Of a stretch of 64,000 nt of DNA, positions 35,501-44,257 are shown piece after piece. This DNA comes from B18-G4 sp040775045. GTDB lineage: Bacteria > Bacteroidota > Bacteroidia > Bacteroidales > B18-G4. Position 1 is the stretch's first letter; each line of letters begins with the position of its first letter. The notes under the pieces are model-generated. The model had not been told where the DNA came from. It did no database searches and was given only the letters and a program-made list of their open reading frames with translations. The stretch spans positions 15,284 to 79,283 of the forward strand of contig JAXGTH010000001.1 in assembly GCA_040775045.1 (NCBI GenBank). Reading direction: 5' to 3'. Both the position numbers and the translations under genes were made by a program.

Positions 35501-36266
35501 CAGGGACAAAAGTGGTGTCAGGGCTGCCATCATCAGGGAGAAGGGTGTGAACGGCGACCGTGAGATGGCTTACTCCATGTACCTGGCTGGATTTGACGTT
35601 AAGGACGTGCATATGACCGATCTCATTTCCGGCCAGGAAACCCTCGAGGATATCAACTTCATCGTGTTTGTTGGGGGCTTCTCCAATTCCGACGTTCTGG
35701 GTTCGGCAAAAGGCTGGGCAGGCGCATTCCTGTTCAATCCCAGGGCAAAGGAAACCCTGGACATGTTCTATTCGAGGAATGATACCCTGAGCCTGGGCAT
35801 ATGTAACGGTTGCCAGCTCATGGTCGAACTGGGCCTCATTTATCCCGATCATCCCGAACAGCCAAAAATGAAACCGAATAAATCGGGTAAATTCGAGTCA
35901 GCCTTCCTGAATGTGAGCATCGAAGAGAACGAGAGCGTGATGCTCGGGAGCCTTTCGGGTTCCAGGCTGGGTATCTGGGTTGCCCACGGTGAGGGAAGGT
36001 TTTGTTTTCCTTACTACAACGATAAGTATATTATCCCTGTAACATACACTTACGAGGCTTATCCGGGAAATCCGAATGGTTCTGATTTCAATGCGGCAGC
36101 CATTTGCTCGAACGATGGCCGCCACCTGGCCATGATGCCGCACCTGGAAAGGGCTGTATTCCCGTGGCAATGGGCTTACTATCCTGAAGACCGTACTTCT
36201 GATGAGGTTTCGCCATGGATAGAAGCTTTTGTGAATGCACGGAAATGGATCGAGAAAAATACCTGA
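32580..36266 (+). CDS. purL: Phosphoribosylformylglycinamidine synthase, single-chain form
   Basis: This 1228-residue enzyme makes FGAM from FGAR, glutamine and ATP in de novo purine synthesis. It is the large fused form. The N-terminal PurS-like part is followed by the linker with EHCRHKIFNGTF and two AIRS-like ATP-binding halves (KAETHNFPTTVEPFNGASTG; IPTGKDSLSMTQ). The C-terminal glutaminase domain has catalytic Cys in LGICNGCQLM and a late AHGEGRF His segment. Length matches other Bacteroidota PurL. No promoter of consensus quality is visible in the 214-bp gap upstream. Confidence 0.96.
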   Translation: MIIFYQVTPRKFYALKVKSALSRTDKEKLSWLFEECEPVPGEKLSGTFIGPRKEMITPWSTNAVEITRNMGVHGIERIEEFFLTDDADPAYDRMLQARYTGLDQDIFTINRKPEPVTFLHDIRAYNESEGLALSDEEIEYLDGISEKIGRKLTDSEVYGFAQVNSEHCRHKIFNGTFIIDGKEKKESLFALIKKTSKVNPNKLVSAYKDNVAFVLGPPAEQFAPANQDKADYFEITDIDTVLSLKAETHNFPTTVEPFNGASTGTGGEIRDRLAGGKASIPLIGTAVYMTSYPRLEGQRRWESFSKARPWLYQTPAEILIKASNGASDFGNKFGQPLVCGSLLTFEHESNDKTFGYDKVVMLAGGVGFARKEDSEKEAPEAGDIIVVLGGDNYRIGMGGGAVSSVDTGEYGNAIELNAVQRANPEMQKRVANVIRAMAEQQRNPIISIHDHGAGGHLNSLSELVEASGGRINIRKLPVGDPTLSAREIIGNESQERMGLVIKPENIELLEEIADRERAPIFKVGKVTGDMKLVFEDEAKNPIDLKIEYLFGNPPRTTLNDNTAGNAFSAPEYATEKLGDYLEDLLQMEAVACKDWLTNKVDRSVTGRVGLQQCTGPIQLPLNNLGIAALDYRGIKGIATAIGHAPVAGLVSAENGSVLAVAEALTNIVWAPITDGIKGISLSANWMWPARNAGEDARLYHAVKAVSDFAIKLGINIPTGKDSLSMTQKYPDGKKVFSPGTVIISAMGECTDIKKAVSPYLALHYDAPVIYVDFSGDSHCLGGSSFAQMVNGLGPTTPTVKDPDRFIKAFTALQECIKAGLILAGHDISAGGLITSLLEMTFPVNDMGLDLSLDSTGEKDIIKLLFSENPGVIMQVKDSGKVLELFQKQGIAAHLLGKTIRELRVDIAHEGMKYSFDINRYRKIWYKTSYLFDSLQTGSGLAVARYENYCRQDLRFNFPKTFGGGLTEYRISHERRDKSGVRAAIIREKGVNGDREMAYSMYLAGFDVKDVHMTDLISGQETLEDINFIVFVGGFSNSDVLGSAKGWAGAFLFNPRAKETLDMFYSRNDTLSLGICNGCQLMVELGLIYPDHPEQPKMKPNKSGKFESAFLNVSIEENESVMLGSLSGSRLGIWVAHGEGRFCFPYYNDKYIIPVTYTYEAYPGNPNGSDFNAAAICSNDGRHLAMMPHLERAVFPWQWAYYPEDRTSDEVSPWIEAFVNARKWIEKNT

Positions 36267-36272
36267 GCTGAA

Positions 36273-37034
36273 ATGAGAAAGACAGTTTTCATTACCGGTG
36301 CCACAGCCGGGATAGGAGAGGCATGTGCAAAGAAATTTGCCTCGATGGGATATCAGATCATTATCACGGGAAGGAGGAAAAAGCGCCTGGACAAACTGGC
36401 TGCCATGCTGGAAAAAGACTTTAGGACAGCCGCTCTTCCCTTGGTTCTTGATGTCAGGGACAAGGCCAGGGTGAAAGCCATGATAGGTTCGTTGCCCGAT
36501 GACTGGAACAGTATCGATGTGCTCATCAATAACGCCGGCCTGGCATTGGGCCTGGATCACTTCCATGAAGGGTCGGAGGATGACTGGGATGTCATGATCG
36601 ACACCAATATCAAAGGATTGCTTTATGTCGGGAGGGCGGTCGCACAGCTGATGGTCTCACAGGGATACGGGCACATCATCAATATCGGTTCCATCGCCGG
36701 TAAGGAGGTATATCCCAAAGGCAATGTATACAGTGCGACGAAACATGCTGTTGATGCCATTACCAAAGGCATGAGGCTCGACTTGCTCGGCAAGGGCATC
36801 AGGGTGTCCCAGCTGGCCCCCGGAGCTGTTGAGACAGAATTCAGCATGGTGCGTTTCAAGGGGGATGAAGAGAGGGCAGCCAGGGTGTACAGGGATTATA
36901 TACCGCTTAAGGCTGAAGATATTGCTGAAGTGGCTTACTTTGTAACAACACTTCCGCCACACGTCAATATTAATGATGTAGTGATCATGCCTGCCGACCA
37001 GGCGAATGCCGTCACGTTCGATAAAAAAAAATAA
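36273..37034 (+). CDS. Short-chain dehydrogenase (YdfG-like)
   Basis: This 253-residue SDR has the cofactor motif TGATAGIGEACA with basic RRKKRL after the second strand, favouring NADP(H). The structural motif is LINNAGLALG and the catalytic set is N..S..YSATKH. The end (LPPHVNINDVVIMPADQA) matches YdfG-type 3-hydroxy acid / malonic semialdehyde dehydrogenases. It starts 6 bp after purL and may be in the same transcript. The substrate is inferred from subfamily resemblance only. Confidence 0.85.
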   Translation: MRKTVFITGATAGIGEACAKKFASMGYQIIITGRRKKRLDKLAAMLEKDFRTAALPLVLDVRDKARVKAMIGSLPDDWNSIDVLINNAGLALGLDHFHEGSEDDWDVMIDTNIKGLLYVGRAVAQLMVSQGYGHIINIGSIAGKEVYPKGNVYSATKHAVDAITKGMRLDLLGKGIRVSQLAPGAVETEFSMVRFKGDEERAARVYRDYIPLKAEDIAEVAYFVTTLPPHVNINDVVIMPADQANAVTFDKKK

Positions 37035-37088
37035 GATTTTAAGGTTTTTTTCTAATATTGTATCCCGAATCCATGTTGAATTAATCTG

Positions 37089-38858
37089 ATGAGGATGGAA
37101 ATCAAGCGGATCTTCGATCTCTTACCCTACTACAAAAGCAACTTTGAACCCAAAGACGATGTCCTTGCCGGAAAGGAAGACGGCATCTGGGTAAAATACA
37201 GTATCGACCAGTATATCGAAATCGTTGACCATATCAGTTACGGTCTGATCAGCTTAGGCATCATGCCCGGCGACCGCGTAGCCACCATATCCAATAACAG
37301 GCCTGAATGGAATTTTCTTGATATGGCCATTTCGCGTATCGGCGCTATCCACGTGCCTGTATACCCCACCATCAGCGAAGCTGACTATACCTATATCCTG
37401 AACCATTCGGGAGTCAAGCTGGTATTTGTGGCAGGTAAGGAACTGCTGAGAAAGATACAGCACATCCTGCCGGAGGTAAAAAGCCTTGAAGGGCTATACA
37501 CCTTCAAGCACATTGACGATGTAAAACACCTGGACGAACTCATTAATCTGGGAAAGGAAAATCCCGTCCCGGAGGAAGTACATAAGCGAAGTGAAGCGAT
37601 CAACGAGCACGACGTGGTTACGATCATCTATACTTCGGGGACTACAGGTATCCCAAAAGGGGTGATGCTGTCGCACCATAACCTGCTCAGCAATGCCATG
37701 GCGGTGTACCACATATTCCCGATCGACCAGTATTCGCGCGGCCTGAGCTACCTGCCGCTATGCCATGTCTATGAGCGGATGAACATCTATACCTACCATT
37801 ATCTCGGCACCTCGATCTATTATGCCGAGAATATGGGGACGATAGGCGACAATATCAGGGAGATCAGCCCCCACATCCTTACCACGGTACCCCGTTTGCT
37901 CGAAAAAGTATATGACAAGATCATGGCAAAGGGGCACAAGCTCTCGGGGATCAAAAAGAAGTTGTTCTTCTGGGCAGTAGGCCTGGGCCTGAACTATGAG
38001 GTGAGCGGGAAAAGCATGTTTTACAGGATACAGCTTGCCATTGCCAACAAGCTTATCTTCAGTAAATGGCGTGAAGCCCTCGGCGGACAGATGCGGGTGA
38101 TCGTGTCGGGTGGTGCTGCCCTTCAGCCGAGGCTTGCAAAGGTCTTTACTGCCGCCCGCATTCCTGTGCTCGAAGGTTATGGCCTTACCGAAACCTCACC
38201 TGTTGTCGCAGTGAATACTTTCGACAAGGGCGGGACGGCGTTCGGAACCGTAGGGAAGCCCCTTGCCAATGTAGAGGTGAAAATCGCCGACGATGGTGAG
38301 ATCCTCGTTAAGGGTCCCAATGTGATGAAAGGTTATTACATGGAGCCCGATCAGACTGCCGCAGTCATCGATACCGATAACTGGTTCCATACCGGTGATA
38401 TCGGAAGGCTTGAGCCTGAAGGACACCTGCGCATCACCGGAAGGAAAAAAGAGATCTTTAAAACCTCCCTGGGCAAATACATCAGCCCCGCCCAGATCGA
38501 AAATAAATTCACCGAATCACCAATGATCGACGCCCTCATGGTGGTAGGGGAGAACCAGAAATACGCGGCAGCGCTCATCGTCCCTGATTTCACCTACCTG
38601 CGCACCTGGTGCCAGGAAAACCAGGTCAAATACAGCACCAACGAGGAAATGGTGGGGCAAAAACCCGTCAGGGACCTTTTCAAGCGGGAAGTCGATCACT
38701 TCAATACCTTCCTTGGAAATACCGAAAAGATCATGAACTTTGACATCATGGGGAAGGAATGGTCGGTTGAGAACGGAGAACTTACCGCCAGCCTCAAGCT
38801 GAGGCGTAATTTCATCATGGAAAAATATGCCGGAGAAGTGGAAGGACTTTTTAAATAA
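37089..38858 (+). CDS. Long-chain acyl-CoA synthetase (AMP-binding)
   Basis: This 589-residue adenylate-forming enzyme activates fatty acids to acyl-CoA. Motifs include TIIYTSGTTGIPKGVMLSHH (ATP loop), EGYGLTETSPVVAVNT and the hinge/adenylate motif WFHTGDIGRLEPEGHLRITG, then GRKKEIFKTSLGKYISP carrying the catalytic-lysine region. Its length and layout match FadD15-like enzymes. ATG 37095 is an alternative start. It ends 11 bp before the convergent holA gene. Confidence 0.93.
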   Translation: MRMEIKRIFDLLPYYKSNFEPKDDVLAGKEDGIWVKYSIDQYIEIVDHISYGLISLGIMPGDRVATISNNRPEWNFLDMAISRIGAIHVPVYPTISEADYTYILNHSGVKLVFVAGKELLRKIQHILPEVKSLEGLYTFKHIDDVKHLDELINLGKENPVPEEVHKRSEAINEHDVVTIIYTSGTTGIPKGVMLSHHNLLSNAMAVYHIFPIDQYSRGLSYLPLCHVYERMNIYTYHYLGTSIYYAENMGTIGDNIREISPHILTTVPRLLEKVYDKIMAKGHKLSGIKKKLFFWAVGLGLNYEVSGKSMFYRIQLAIANKLIFSKWREALGGQMRVIVSGGAALQPRLAKVFTAARIPVLEGYGLTETSPVVAVNTFDKGGTAFGTVGKPLANVEVKIADDGEILVKGPNVMKGYYMEPDQTAAVIDTDNWFHTGDIGRLEPEGHLRITGRKKEIFKTSLGKYISPAQIENKFTESPMIDALMVVGENQKYAAALIVPDFTYLRTWCQENQVKYSTNEEMVGQKPVRDLFKREVDHFNTFLGNTEKIMNFDIMGKEWSVENGELTASLKLRRNFIMEKYAGEVEGLFK

Positions 38859-38869
38859 TGGTACTGAAC

Positions 38870-39871
38870 TCAGTGCATGATCCTGAAAACCATTTCCCTC
38901 AGAAGTTCTCCTTCTGAAGCCGATACATTGTTCAGCCCTTTTGATTTCAGGTCATACTCCCTCAACATCTTTATGGCACGAAGGCTTCTTTCGAGCGTAA
39001 AAAACCTTGCCGCATTCCGGTAATCACCCACGAAGAATGGACTGACCGAAAGCTCGGCAGCCACCTTCTTGTTATCGCTTTTATCTTTCAGGGAATGGAA
39101 GATCATGATCTTGGCGAAAAACTGATACAAGAGTGTCGTGGTGAGCACAAGCGGATTACTCCTGGGATTGGCTGCAAAATGCTTGCATATGAGGTTTACC
39201 CGGTAATGATCATTTTCGCCCATGGCCTTTTGCAGTTCGAACACGTTAAAGTCCTTACTGATGCCTATGTTTTCCTCAATCACGGCCTCATCGATCCTTT
39301 CGCCGGGTTTCAGGCTTATGGAAAGCTTACCCAGTTCCATGCTGATCCTGGTGAGGTCGTTGCCAAGATGCGCCGTCAAAAGGCGCGCGGCACCAGGGGT
39401 GATCGTCATGTTACTGCTCTTCAGATAGCTTTCGATCCATGCCGGGACCTGGTTGTCGTACAGCCGGTCGGACCTGAACCAGACCCCTGTTTTCTGGATG
39501 CTTTTGGCCAGCGTTTTCCGTGAATCGTAGGCCTGGTGCTTATGGCATATCACCAGGATGGTGGACGGTACCGGGGCATCTGCATAACGCACGAGTTCAT
39601 CCAGCTTGTCGATCACCTGTGCTTCCCTGACGATCACCACCTGGTAGTTGGCCATCATGGGGTAACGCCTGGCAGTGTCGATGATCGTCCCTACGTTGGT
39701 ATCCTTGCCGTAAAGGATGGTCTGGTTAAATTCCCTGTCGGCCTCTGAAAGCACATGGTCGGCAATATAATCGGTGATGATGTCGATGAAATACTCTTCT
39801 TCGCCATGCAGGAAATATACGGGTTTGTATATTTTGTTCTTCAGGTCGTTAAGGATCTCGTGGAATTTCAT
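38870..39871 (-). CDS. holA: DNA polymerase III delta subunit
   Basis: This 333-residue protein is the clamp-loader delta subunit. The N-terminal fold starts FLHGEEEYFIDIITDYIADH. The middle has the family segment ITPGAARLLTAHLGNDLTRI. The C-terminal helical domain has NPLVLTTTLLYQFFAKIM and a final ERSLRAIKMLREYDLKSKG. It helps open and load the sliding clamp at the replication fork. It overlaps the upstream AMP nucleosidase gene by 4 bp, so they form an operon. Confidence 0.93.
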   Translation of the reverse strand: MKFHEILNDLKNKIYKPVYFLHGEEEYFIDIITDYIADHVLSEADREFNQTILYGKDTNVGTIIDTARRYPMMANYQVVIVREAQVIDKLDELVRYADAPVPSTILVICHKHQAYDSRKTLAKSIQKTGVWFRSDRLYDNQVPAWIESYLKSSNMTITPGAARLLTAHLGNDLTRISMELGKLSISLKPGERIDEAVIEENIGISKDFNVFELQKAMGENDHYRVNLICKHFAANPRSNPLVLTTTLLYQFFAKIMIFHSLKDKSDNKKVAAELSVSPFFVGDYRNAARFFTLERSLRAIKMLREYDLKSKGLNNVSASEGELLREMVFRIMH

Positions 39872-40665
39872 ATGCCGTCCTGGTCGTCCTTATAGTCGAA
39901 ATAGAGATGTTTTACCGTCAGGCCCTTATTGATGAGCATTTTGAGGGCATCGATGCCGATCCGGAGATGATTTTCCGTGAATTTTTCGCTCACTTCATTA
40001 TCGCTTTGCTGTGTCTTCACCCCGCTGGAGATCATGGGCTGGTCGGAAACGAGCAATAGCGCTCCCGAAGGGATCTCGTTATGGAAACCAACGATGAATA
40101 TGGTTGCCGTTTCCATGTCGATGGCCATGCTGCGCGTGCGCCGGAGGTGTTCCTTGAAATTGTCGTCGTACTCCCACACCCTGCGGTTGGTGGTGTAAAC
40201 GGTACCGGTCCAGTAGTCGAGCCCGGAATCGCGTATGGTTGTCGAAACGGCTTTCTGAAGGTTAAAGGCCGGCAGGGCAGGCACCGACTTGTGCATGTAA
40301 TCGTCTGAAGTACCCTCACCCCTGATGGCCGCGATGGGGAGGATGAGGTCGCCTACCTCATTTTTTCGCTTGAGGCCGCCGCATTTGCCGAGGAAAAGTG
40401 CGGCCTTGGGTTGGATGGCGCTCAGCAGGTCCATGATGGTGGCAGCATTTGCACTGCCAATGCCAAAATTGATGATGGTGATGTTATTGGCCGTGGCACA
40501 GGGCATGGGCCTGTTCATGCCCCTGATCTCCACATTGTTCCATGCGGCAAAAAGCTCGACATATTTCGTGAAGTTTGTCAGGAGAATATATTTGCCGAAA
40601 TTCTCGAGCTTTTCTCCCGTATACCTCGGGAGCCAGTTTTGTACGATCTCTTCCTTTGTTTTCAT
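39868..40665 (-). CDS. amn: AMP nucleosidase
   Basis: This 265-residue enzyme of the nucleoside phosphorylase superfamily should hydrolyse AMP to adenine and ribose 5-phosphate. Diagnostic segments are NFGIGSANAATIMDLLSA, FLGKCGGLKRKNEVGDL, MAIDMETATIFIVG and LLVSDQPMISSGVKT. It corresponds to the short Bacteroidota form that lacks the N-terminal regulatory domain of the E. coli enzyme. A TATTTTTG box on the reverse strand (40690-40683) lies 18 nt upstream of the start. It is divergent from the lanC-like gene. Confidence 0.92.
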   Translation of the reverse strand: MKTKEEIVQNWLPRYTGEKLENFGKYILLTNFTKYVELFAAWNNVEIRGMNRPMPCATANNITIINFGIGSANAATIMDLLSAIQPKAALFLGKCGGLKRKNEVGDLILPIAAIRGEGTSDDYMHKSVPALPAFNLQKAVSTTIRDSGLDYWTGTVYTTNRRVWEYDDNFKEHLRRTRSMAIDMETATIFIVGFHNEIPSGALLLVSDQPMISSGVKTQQSDNEVSEKFTENHLRIGIDALKMLINKGLTVKHLYFDYKDDQDGI

Positions 40666-40682
40666 GCCGGCACGATTTTTAA

Positions 40683-40690
40683 CAAAAATA
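40683..40690 (-). promoter_or_regulatory. Candidate amn-holA promoter -7 box
   Basis: The reverse strand reads TATTTTTG here, a full TAnnTTTG match, 18 nt before the amn start codon. The same octamer precedes purE and the DUF2795 gene. Confidence 0.45.
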
Positions 40691-40797
40691 AGGCTTTTAT
40701 GACATTAGCCTCCCTGCAGGATGACCGAAAAACCTTCCTTCCGAAAATTTTTTTGCAAAAAAGGTGCGACATTTTTGCATTTTCGGTATTAATAGAT

Positions 40798-42027
40798 ATG
40801 GGGTGGAAGGTTTTTCTTCCTGAAAGGTTCTTCGAACCTGTGGAAAACAAGATCCATGAAATAGCTGGATCGGTCGGGGACTGTGTCCCGGAAGGGCCGG
40901 GATTGATGGGTGGAAAGGCAGGTTTGGCTTGTTTCTATGCCTGCTATGCCGACTGGACAGGGGACCGGGCCGCCGACGGGCTGGCAGCAGACCTGATTGG
41001 GCAGGCGCTCAATCCTGCTGCCGGCCGTTTTCCTTCCTTCAGCCATTCCGATGGACTGGCAGGCATAGCCTGGCTCATCCATGTCCTGGCAAAAGAGGGG
41101 ATCCTAACACACGACGCTTCTTCCGTGTTTGATTACCTTGATGGCCCGCTCTATGAGGCCATGATGGCCGAGATCAGGGCGGGGAATTATGATTTCCTGC
41201 ACGGGGCTTTAGGCATTTCCCTCTATTTCCTGAGGCAAACGAACAACCGGAAATACCGGCTGTACCTTGCGGAAATGGTCAGTGTACTCGGGAATAATGC
41301 GGAACAGGATGACGCAGGCGGCCTGAAGTGGATGTCTGTACTTGAGCCAGAATCCGGAAAAACAGGCTATAACCTGAGTTTGTCTCATGGCATGGCCTCG
41401 ATCGTGATCATGCTCGCCAGGTTTATCCATGCCGGCATTTCTGTTACCGATTGCAGCGTGTTGCTTGCGGCTTTAATGAAGTACTTCGACCGCCAATGGC
41501 TTGACCCCGAAGAGCATCAGTCTTGTTTTCCGGCCTGGGCCATCGAAAGCATGGACGAACTTCATGCAAGCCGCCTGGCCTGGTGCTATGGTGATCCGGG
41601 GATTGGCCTGGCGTATTATGAAGCAGGAAAATGCCTGCAGGGAACCTCATATATGAGCCGTGGACTGGATATCCTGATGCGTTCTGCGGAAAGAAGGGAT
41701 CCTGCCGACAATGGGGTGAGGGATGCAGGGATCTGCCACGGCGCTGCCGGTCTGGCGTTATTTTACAACATCCTTTATCAGAAAACCGGGTACACGGTCT
41801 TCGCTGAAGCTTCATTGCACTGGCTTGACGTTTGCCTGAACATGGCCGTGCACGATACCGGTATTGCCGGATATAAGAGTTGGTACCTGCCGGAGTATGG
41901 AGGTTGGAAGAACAATGCCGGATTACTCGAAGGCGCCGCAGGTATCGGGCTTGTGCTCTTGTCATTCATTCACCAGCGAAAGCCTGCATGGGCCGGTGGG
42001 CTGTTATTATCCGTTGAAAATGCATAA
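40798..42027 (+). CDS. LanC-like lanthionine cyclase
   Basis: The start at 40798 (MGWKVFLPERFFEP) gives 409 residues; ATG 40699 is possible, but the extra residues are not LanC-like. The protein has the alpha-toroid repeats of LanC (SHSDGLAGIAW, FLHGALGISLYF, SLSHGMASIVI). Zinc ligands are visible as Cys263 in AWCYGDPGIGLA and Cys313-His314 in GICHGAAGLALF, with a last EGAAGIGLVL turn. It should form thioether rings by adding Cys to dehydrated Ser/Thr in a precursor peptide. It is the first gene of the cluster and overlaps the LanB-like gene by 8 bp. Confidence 0.88.
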   Translation: MGWKVFLPERFFEPVENKIHEIAGSVGDCVPEGPGLMGGKAGLACFYACYADWTGDRAADGLAADLIGQALNPAAGRFPSFSHSDGLAGIAWLIHVLAKEGILTHDASSVFDYLDGPLYEAMMAEIRAGNYDFLHGALGISLYFLRQTNNRKYRLYLAEMVSVLGNNAEQDDAGGLKWMSVLEPESGKTGYNLSLSHGMASIVIMLARFIHAGISVTDCSVLLAALMKYFDRQWLDPEEHQSCFPAWAIESMDELHASRLAWCYGDPGIGLAYYEAGKCLQGTSYMSRGLDILMRSAERRDPADNGVRDAGICHGAAGLALFYNILYQKTGYTVFAEASLHWLDVCLNMAVHDTGIAGYKSWYLPEYGGWKNNAGLLEGAAGIGLVLLSFIHQRKPAWAGGLLLSVENA

Positions 42028-44257
42028 ATCCAAAGACAGGGCATTATCAGTCGATGAAACCTTCATGCTGAGGGTGCCTTTCCTGCCCCTGAGCATACTG
42101 GGAGAAATATCGGATACGGCTGATATCGAAACACTGCTCAGGAAATATTATTCCCTGCCCATGGTTGCCCGGGCCCTCTACCTGGCTTCACCGGATCTTT
42201 ATGACCGGGCAAGGGAATGGCTTGGCAGCAAGGGATCATGCAGTGCGGACAATTCCAGGATCAGGAATTCGCTGCTGAAATATCTTATCAGGATGTCGTC
42301 GAGGTGCACCCCTTTCGGCATGTTTGCCGGCATATGTTCGGGGAGTCTTTCCGATGAGACGCGGATTGAAATTGCAGCCCCTGAAACCCATAGCATATTT
42401 ACCAGGCCCGACATGCATTTTCTGTGCGGCCTTGCGTCGGCAATAAGCGGAACGGAAAAGATCCGCAGGCAGCTGTTTTATACCGTCAATACAAGCCTTT
42501 ACAGGGTCGGTGACGAGTACAGGTATGTAGAATATTTCGTGGATGAAAACGGCCTGCGAAGTTACCGGCTCCAGAGCACTCCGCATACCCCGTATCTCGA
42601 ACAGGTGTTCGGCAGGGCATCGAGGCCTGCCGGCATTGCTGAACTGGTGGATTCGCTTGGGATTTTCGGGCCCGACCATACCGAGGCTGAAACCTATGTG
42701 AGGATGCTGATCGATAACCAGGTACTTGTTTCGGACCTTGAACCCAATGTAAGTGGCACAGGGTTTTTTGAAAAGATCCTGGAAAAGACGCAGGAAGCCG
42801 GGGATGACAGCCTTATGCTGTTATCCAGTAAACTGAATGAAATCCATGACCACGCCAAGGGGTGTGATCCTGAAGCAGGCATTGCCGGCTTTCGATCCCT
42901 GGAACGGGAAATCGAAAGAATGAATATCCCCTTTTCCCGCGGGACACTGCTGCAGGCCGACATGTGCATTTCCCACCATCATTGTTCCCTGTCGAAAGAT
43001 ATCAGTGATTCTTTGCTTGATGCCATGCCGCTGATGATGCGGCTTGCTTCTTCACCCGGGCACAGCTTACTGAAAAATTTCAGGGAGAACTTCGTCAGGC
43101 GGTATGATGATGCGGAGGTTCCCCTGGCGCTTGCTCTTGACGCAGAAGCAGGCCCGGGTTATTTGCCGGAAGATATCATTGCAGGCGATTCCTCGCTGCT
43201 GCACGGATTAAGGCTGCCGGCCATGGGTAAGGGGGAAAAGACCATTCACTGGAATGATGCCGACCGAATGTTGTTGAGAAAGATGCAGGGATGCCTGCTT
43301 AACGGTGATCTGGAAATGGAACTTACCGAAAAGGATTTGCTTTCATTGCCCGGGCATCAACATCCTTTGCCTGATAGTTTTTCACTGATGGCACGTATCA
43401 CGGGAAGAACGACCCCTGACAGCGGTAAACCGATCATTCAAATCGTTTCCATGGGCGGAACAAGCTGTTCAAACCTGGCAGGAAGATTCTGCAATTATGA
43501 TGACAGACTCAGGAAAGCCATTGAAAGGATACACCGGGCCGAACAATCCCTTTACAGCGATTCCATACTTGCGGAGATCGTACACCTCCCCCAGCAAAGA
43601 ACGGGCAATATTTTGATGCGGCCCGTGCTGAGACCGTACGAGATCCCCTATCTGGCAAGCCCGGGCGTAAGACACGATCACACCATACCGGTTACCGACC
43701 TGATGGTATCGGTCAGCAGGGACAGGGTATTGCTGAGGTCGAAACGGCTTGATAAGTTCATCATCCCGAGGATGTCGAATGCCCACAACTTTTCGGTAGG
43801 ATCACTGGCCGTATACCGTTTCCTGTGCGACCTTCAGGCGCAGGATGTATGCACCATGCCTGGATTCTCCTGGAATATCCTGGCGCAGGATGCGGTTTTC
43901 CTGCCCAGGGTCACGTTCAGGGAATTCATCCTGTGTCCGGCATGCTGGAACCTGGATCAGGACGAAGTCCGTGCTTTCAGGGATGCACGGACCGAAACTG
44001 AGAGGGCTGTGACCATGCGTACTATTCGCAGCGCATACAGTATCCCGAGATATGTACTTCTGTCGCATGGCGACAATGAACTCTGGCTCGACCTTGAAAA
44101 TGAAGCATGTGTCGCAGTATTACAGGCAGAGATGAAAGGCAGGCGGGATTTGCGCCTGCAGGAATGGCTTTATGAAGAGGACATGAAAGTTGTCCGCAGC
44201 CGGGATGGCGGCTACGCCAACGAATTTGTTCTCTTTTTTTATCAACAGGAGGTGTGA
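42020..44257 (+). CDS. LanB-type dehydratase, N-terminal (glutamylation) protein
   Basis: ATG 42020 (MHKSKDRALSVDETFMLR) gives 745 residues and overlaps lanC by 8 bp. The family motif RMSSRCTPFGMFAGICSG is near residue 95. The middle and C-terminal part show LanB features such as RTTPDSGKPIIQIVS, the RNILMRP-type segment GNILMRPVLRPYEIPYL and RVTFREFILCPACWNLD. Class I dehydratases glutamylate Ser/Thr from glutamyl-tRNA and then eliminate glutamate. Here the elimination domain is encoded by the next gene, a split arrangement known for pinensin and thiopeptide-type systems. Confidence 0.85.
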   Translation: MHKSKDRALSVDETFMLRVPFLPLSILGEISDTADIETLLRKYYSLPMVARALYLASPDLYDRAREWLGSKGSCSADNSRIRNSLLKYLIRMSSRCTPFGMFAGICSGSLSDETRIEIAAPETHSIFTRPDMHFLCGLASAISGTEKIRRQLFYTVNTSLYRVGDEYRYVEYFVDENGLRSYRLQSTPHTPYLEQVFGRASRPAGIAELVDSLGIFGPDHTEAETYVRMLIDNQVLVSDLEPNVSGTGFFEKILEKTQEAGDDSLMLLSSKLNEIHDHAKGCDPEAGIAGFRSLEREIERMNIPFSRGTLLQADMCISHHHCSLSKDISDSLLDAMPLMMRLASSPGHSLLKNFRENFVRRYDDAEVPLALALDAEAGPGYLPEDIIAGDSSLLHGLRLPAMGKGEKTIHWNDADRMLLRKMQGCLLNGDLEMELTEKDLLSLPGHQHPLPDSFSLMARITGRTTPDSGKPIIQIVSMGGTSCSNLAGRFCNYDDRLRKAIERIHRAEQSLYSDSILAEIVHLPQQRTGNILMRPVLRPYEIPYLASPGVRHDHTIPVTDLMVSVSRDRVLLRSKRLDKFIIPRMSNAHNFSVGSLAVYRFLCDLQAQDVCTMPGFSWNILAQDAVFLPRVTFREFILCPACWNLDQDEVRAFRDARTETERAVTMRTIRSAYSIPRYVLLSHGDNELWLDLENEACVAVLQAEMKGRRDLRLQEWLYEEDMKVVRSRDGGYANEFVLFFYQQEV
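44247..44252 (+). promoter_or_regulatory. Strong Shine-Dalgarno site of the elimination-domain gene
   Basis: AGGAGG lies 5 nt before the ATG at 44258. Such a perfect site is uncommon in Bacteroidota and is not seen before neighbouring housekeeping genes, so it may point to foreign origin. Confidence 0.6.

Noticed and set aside
40662..40850. 62-residue reverse-strand reading frame opposite the lanC start
   Set aside because: It overlaps the lanC start, has no leader or core pattern and no ribosome-binding site.
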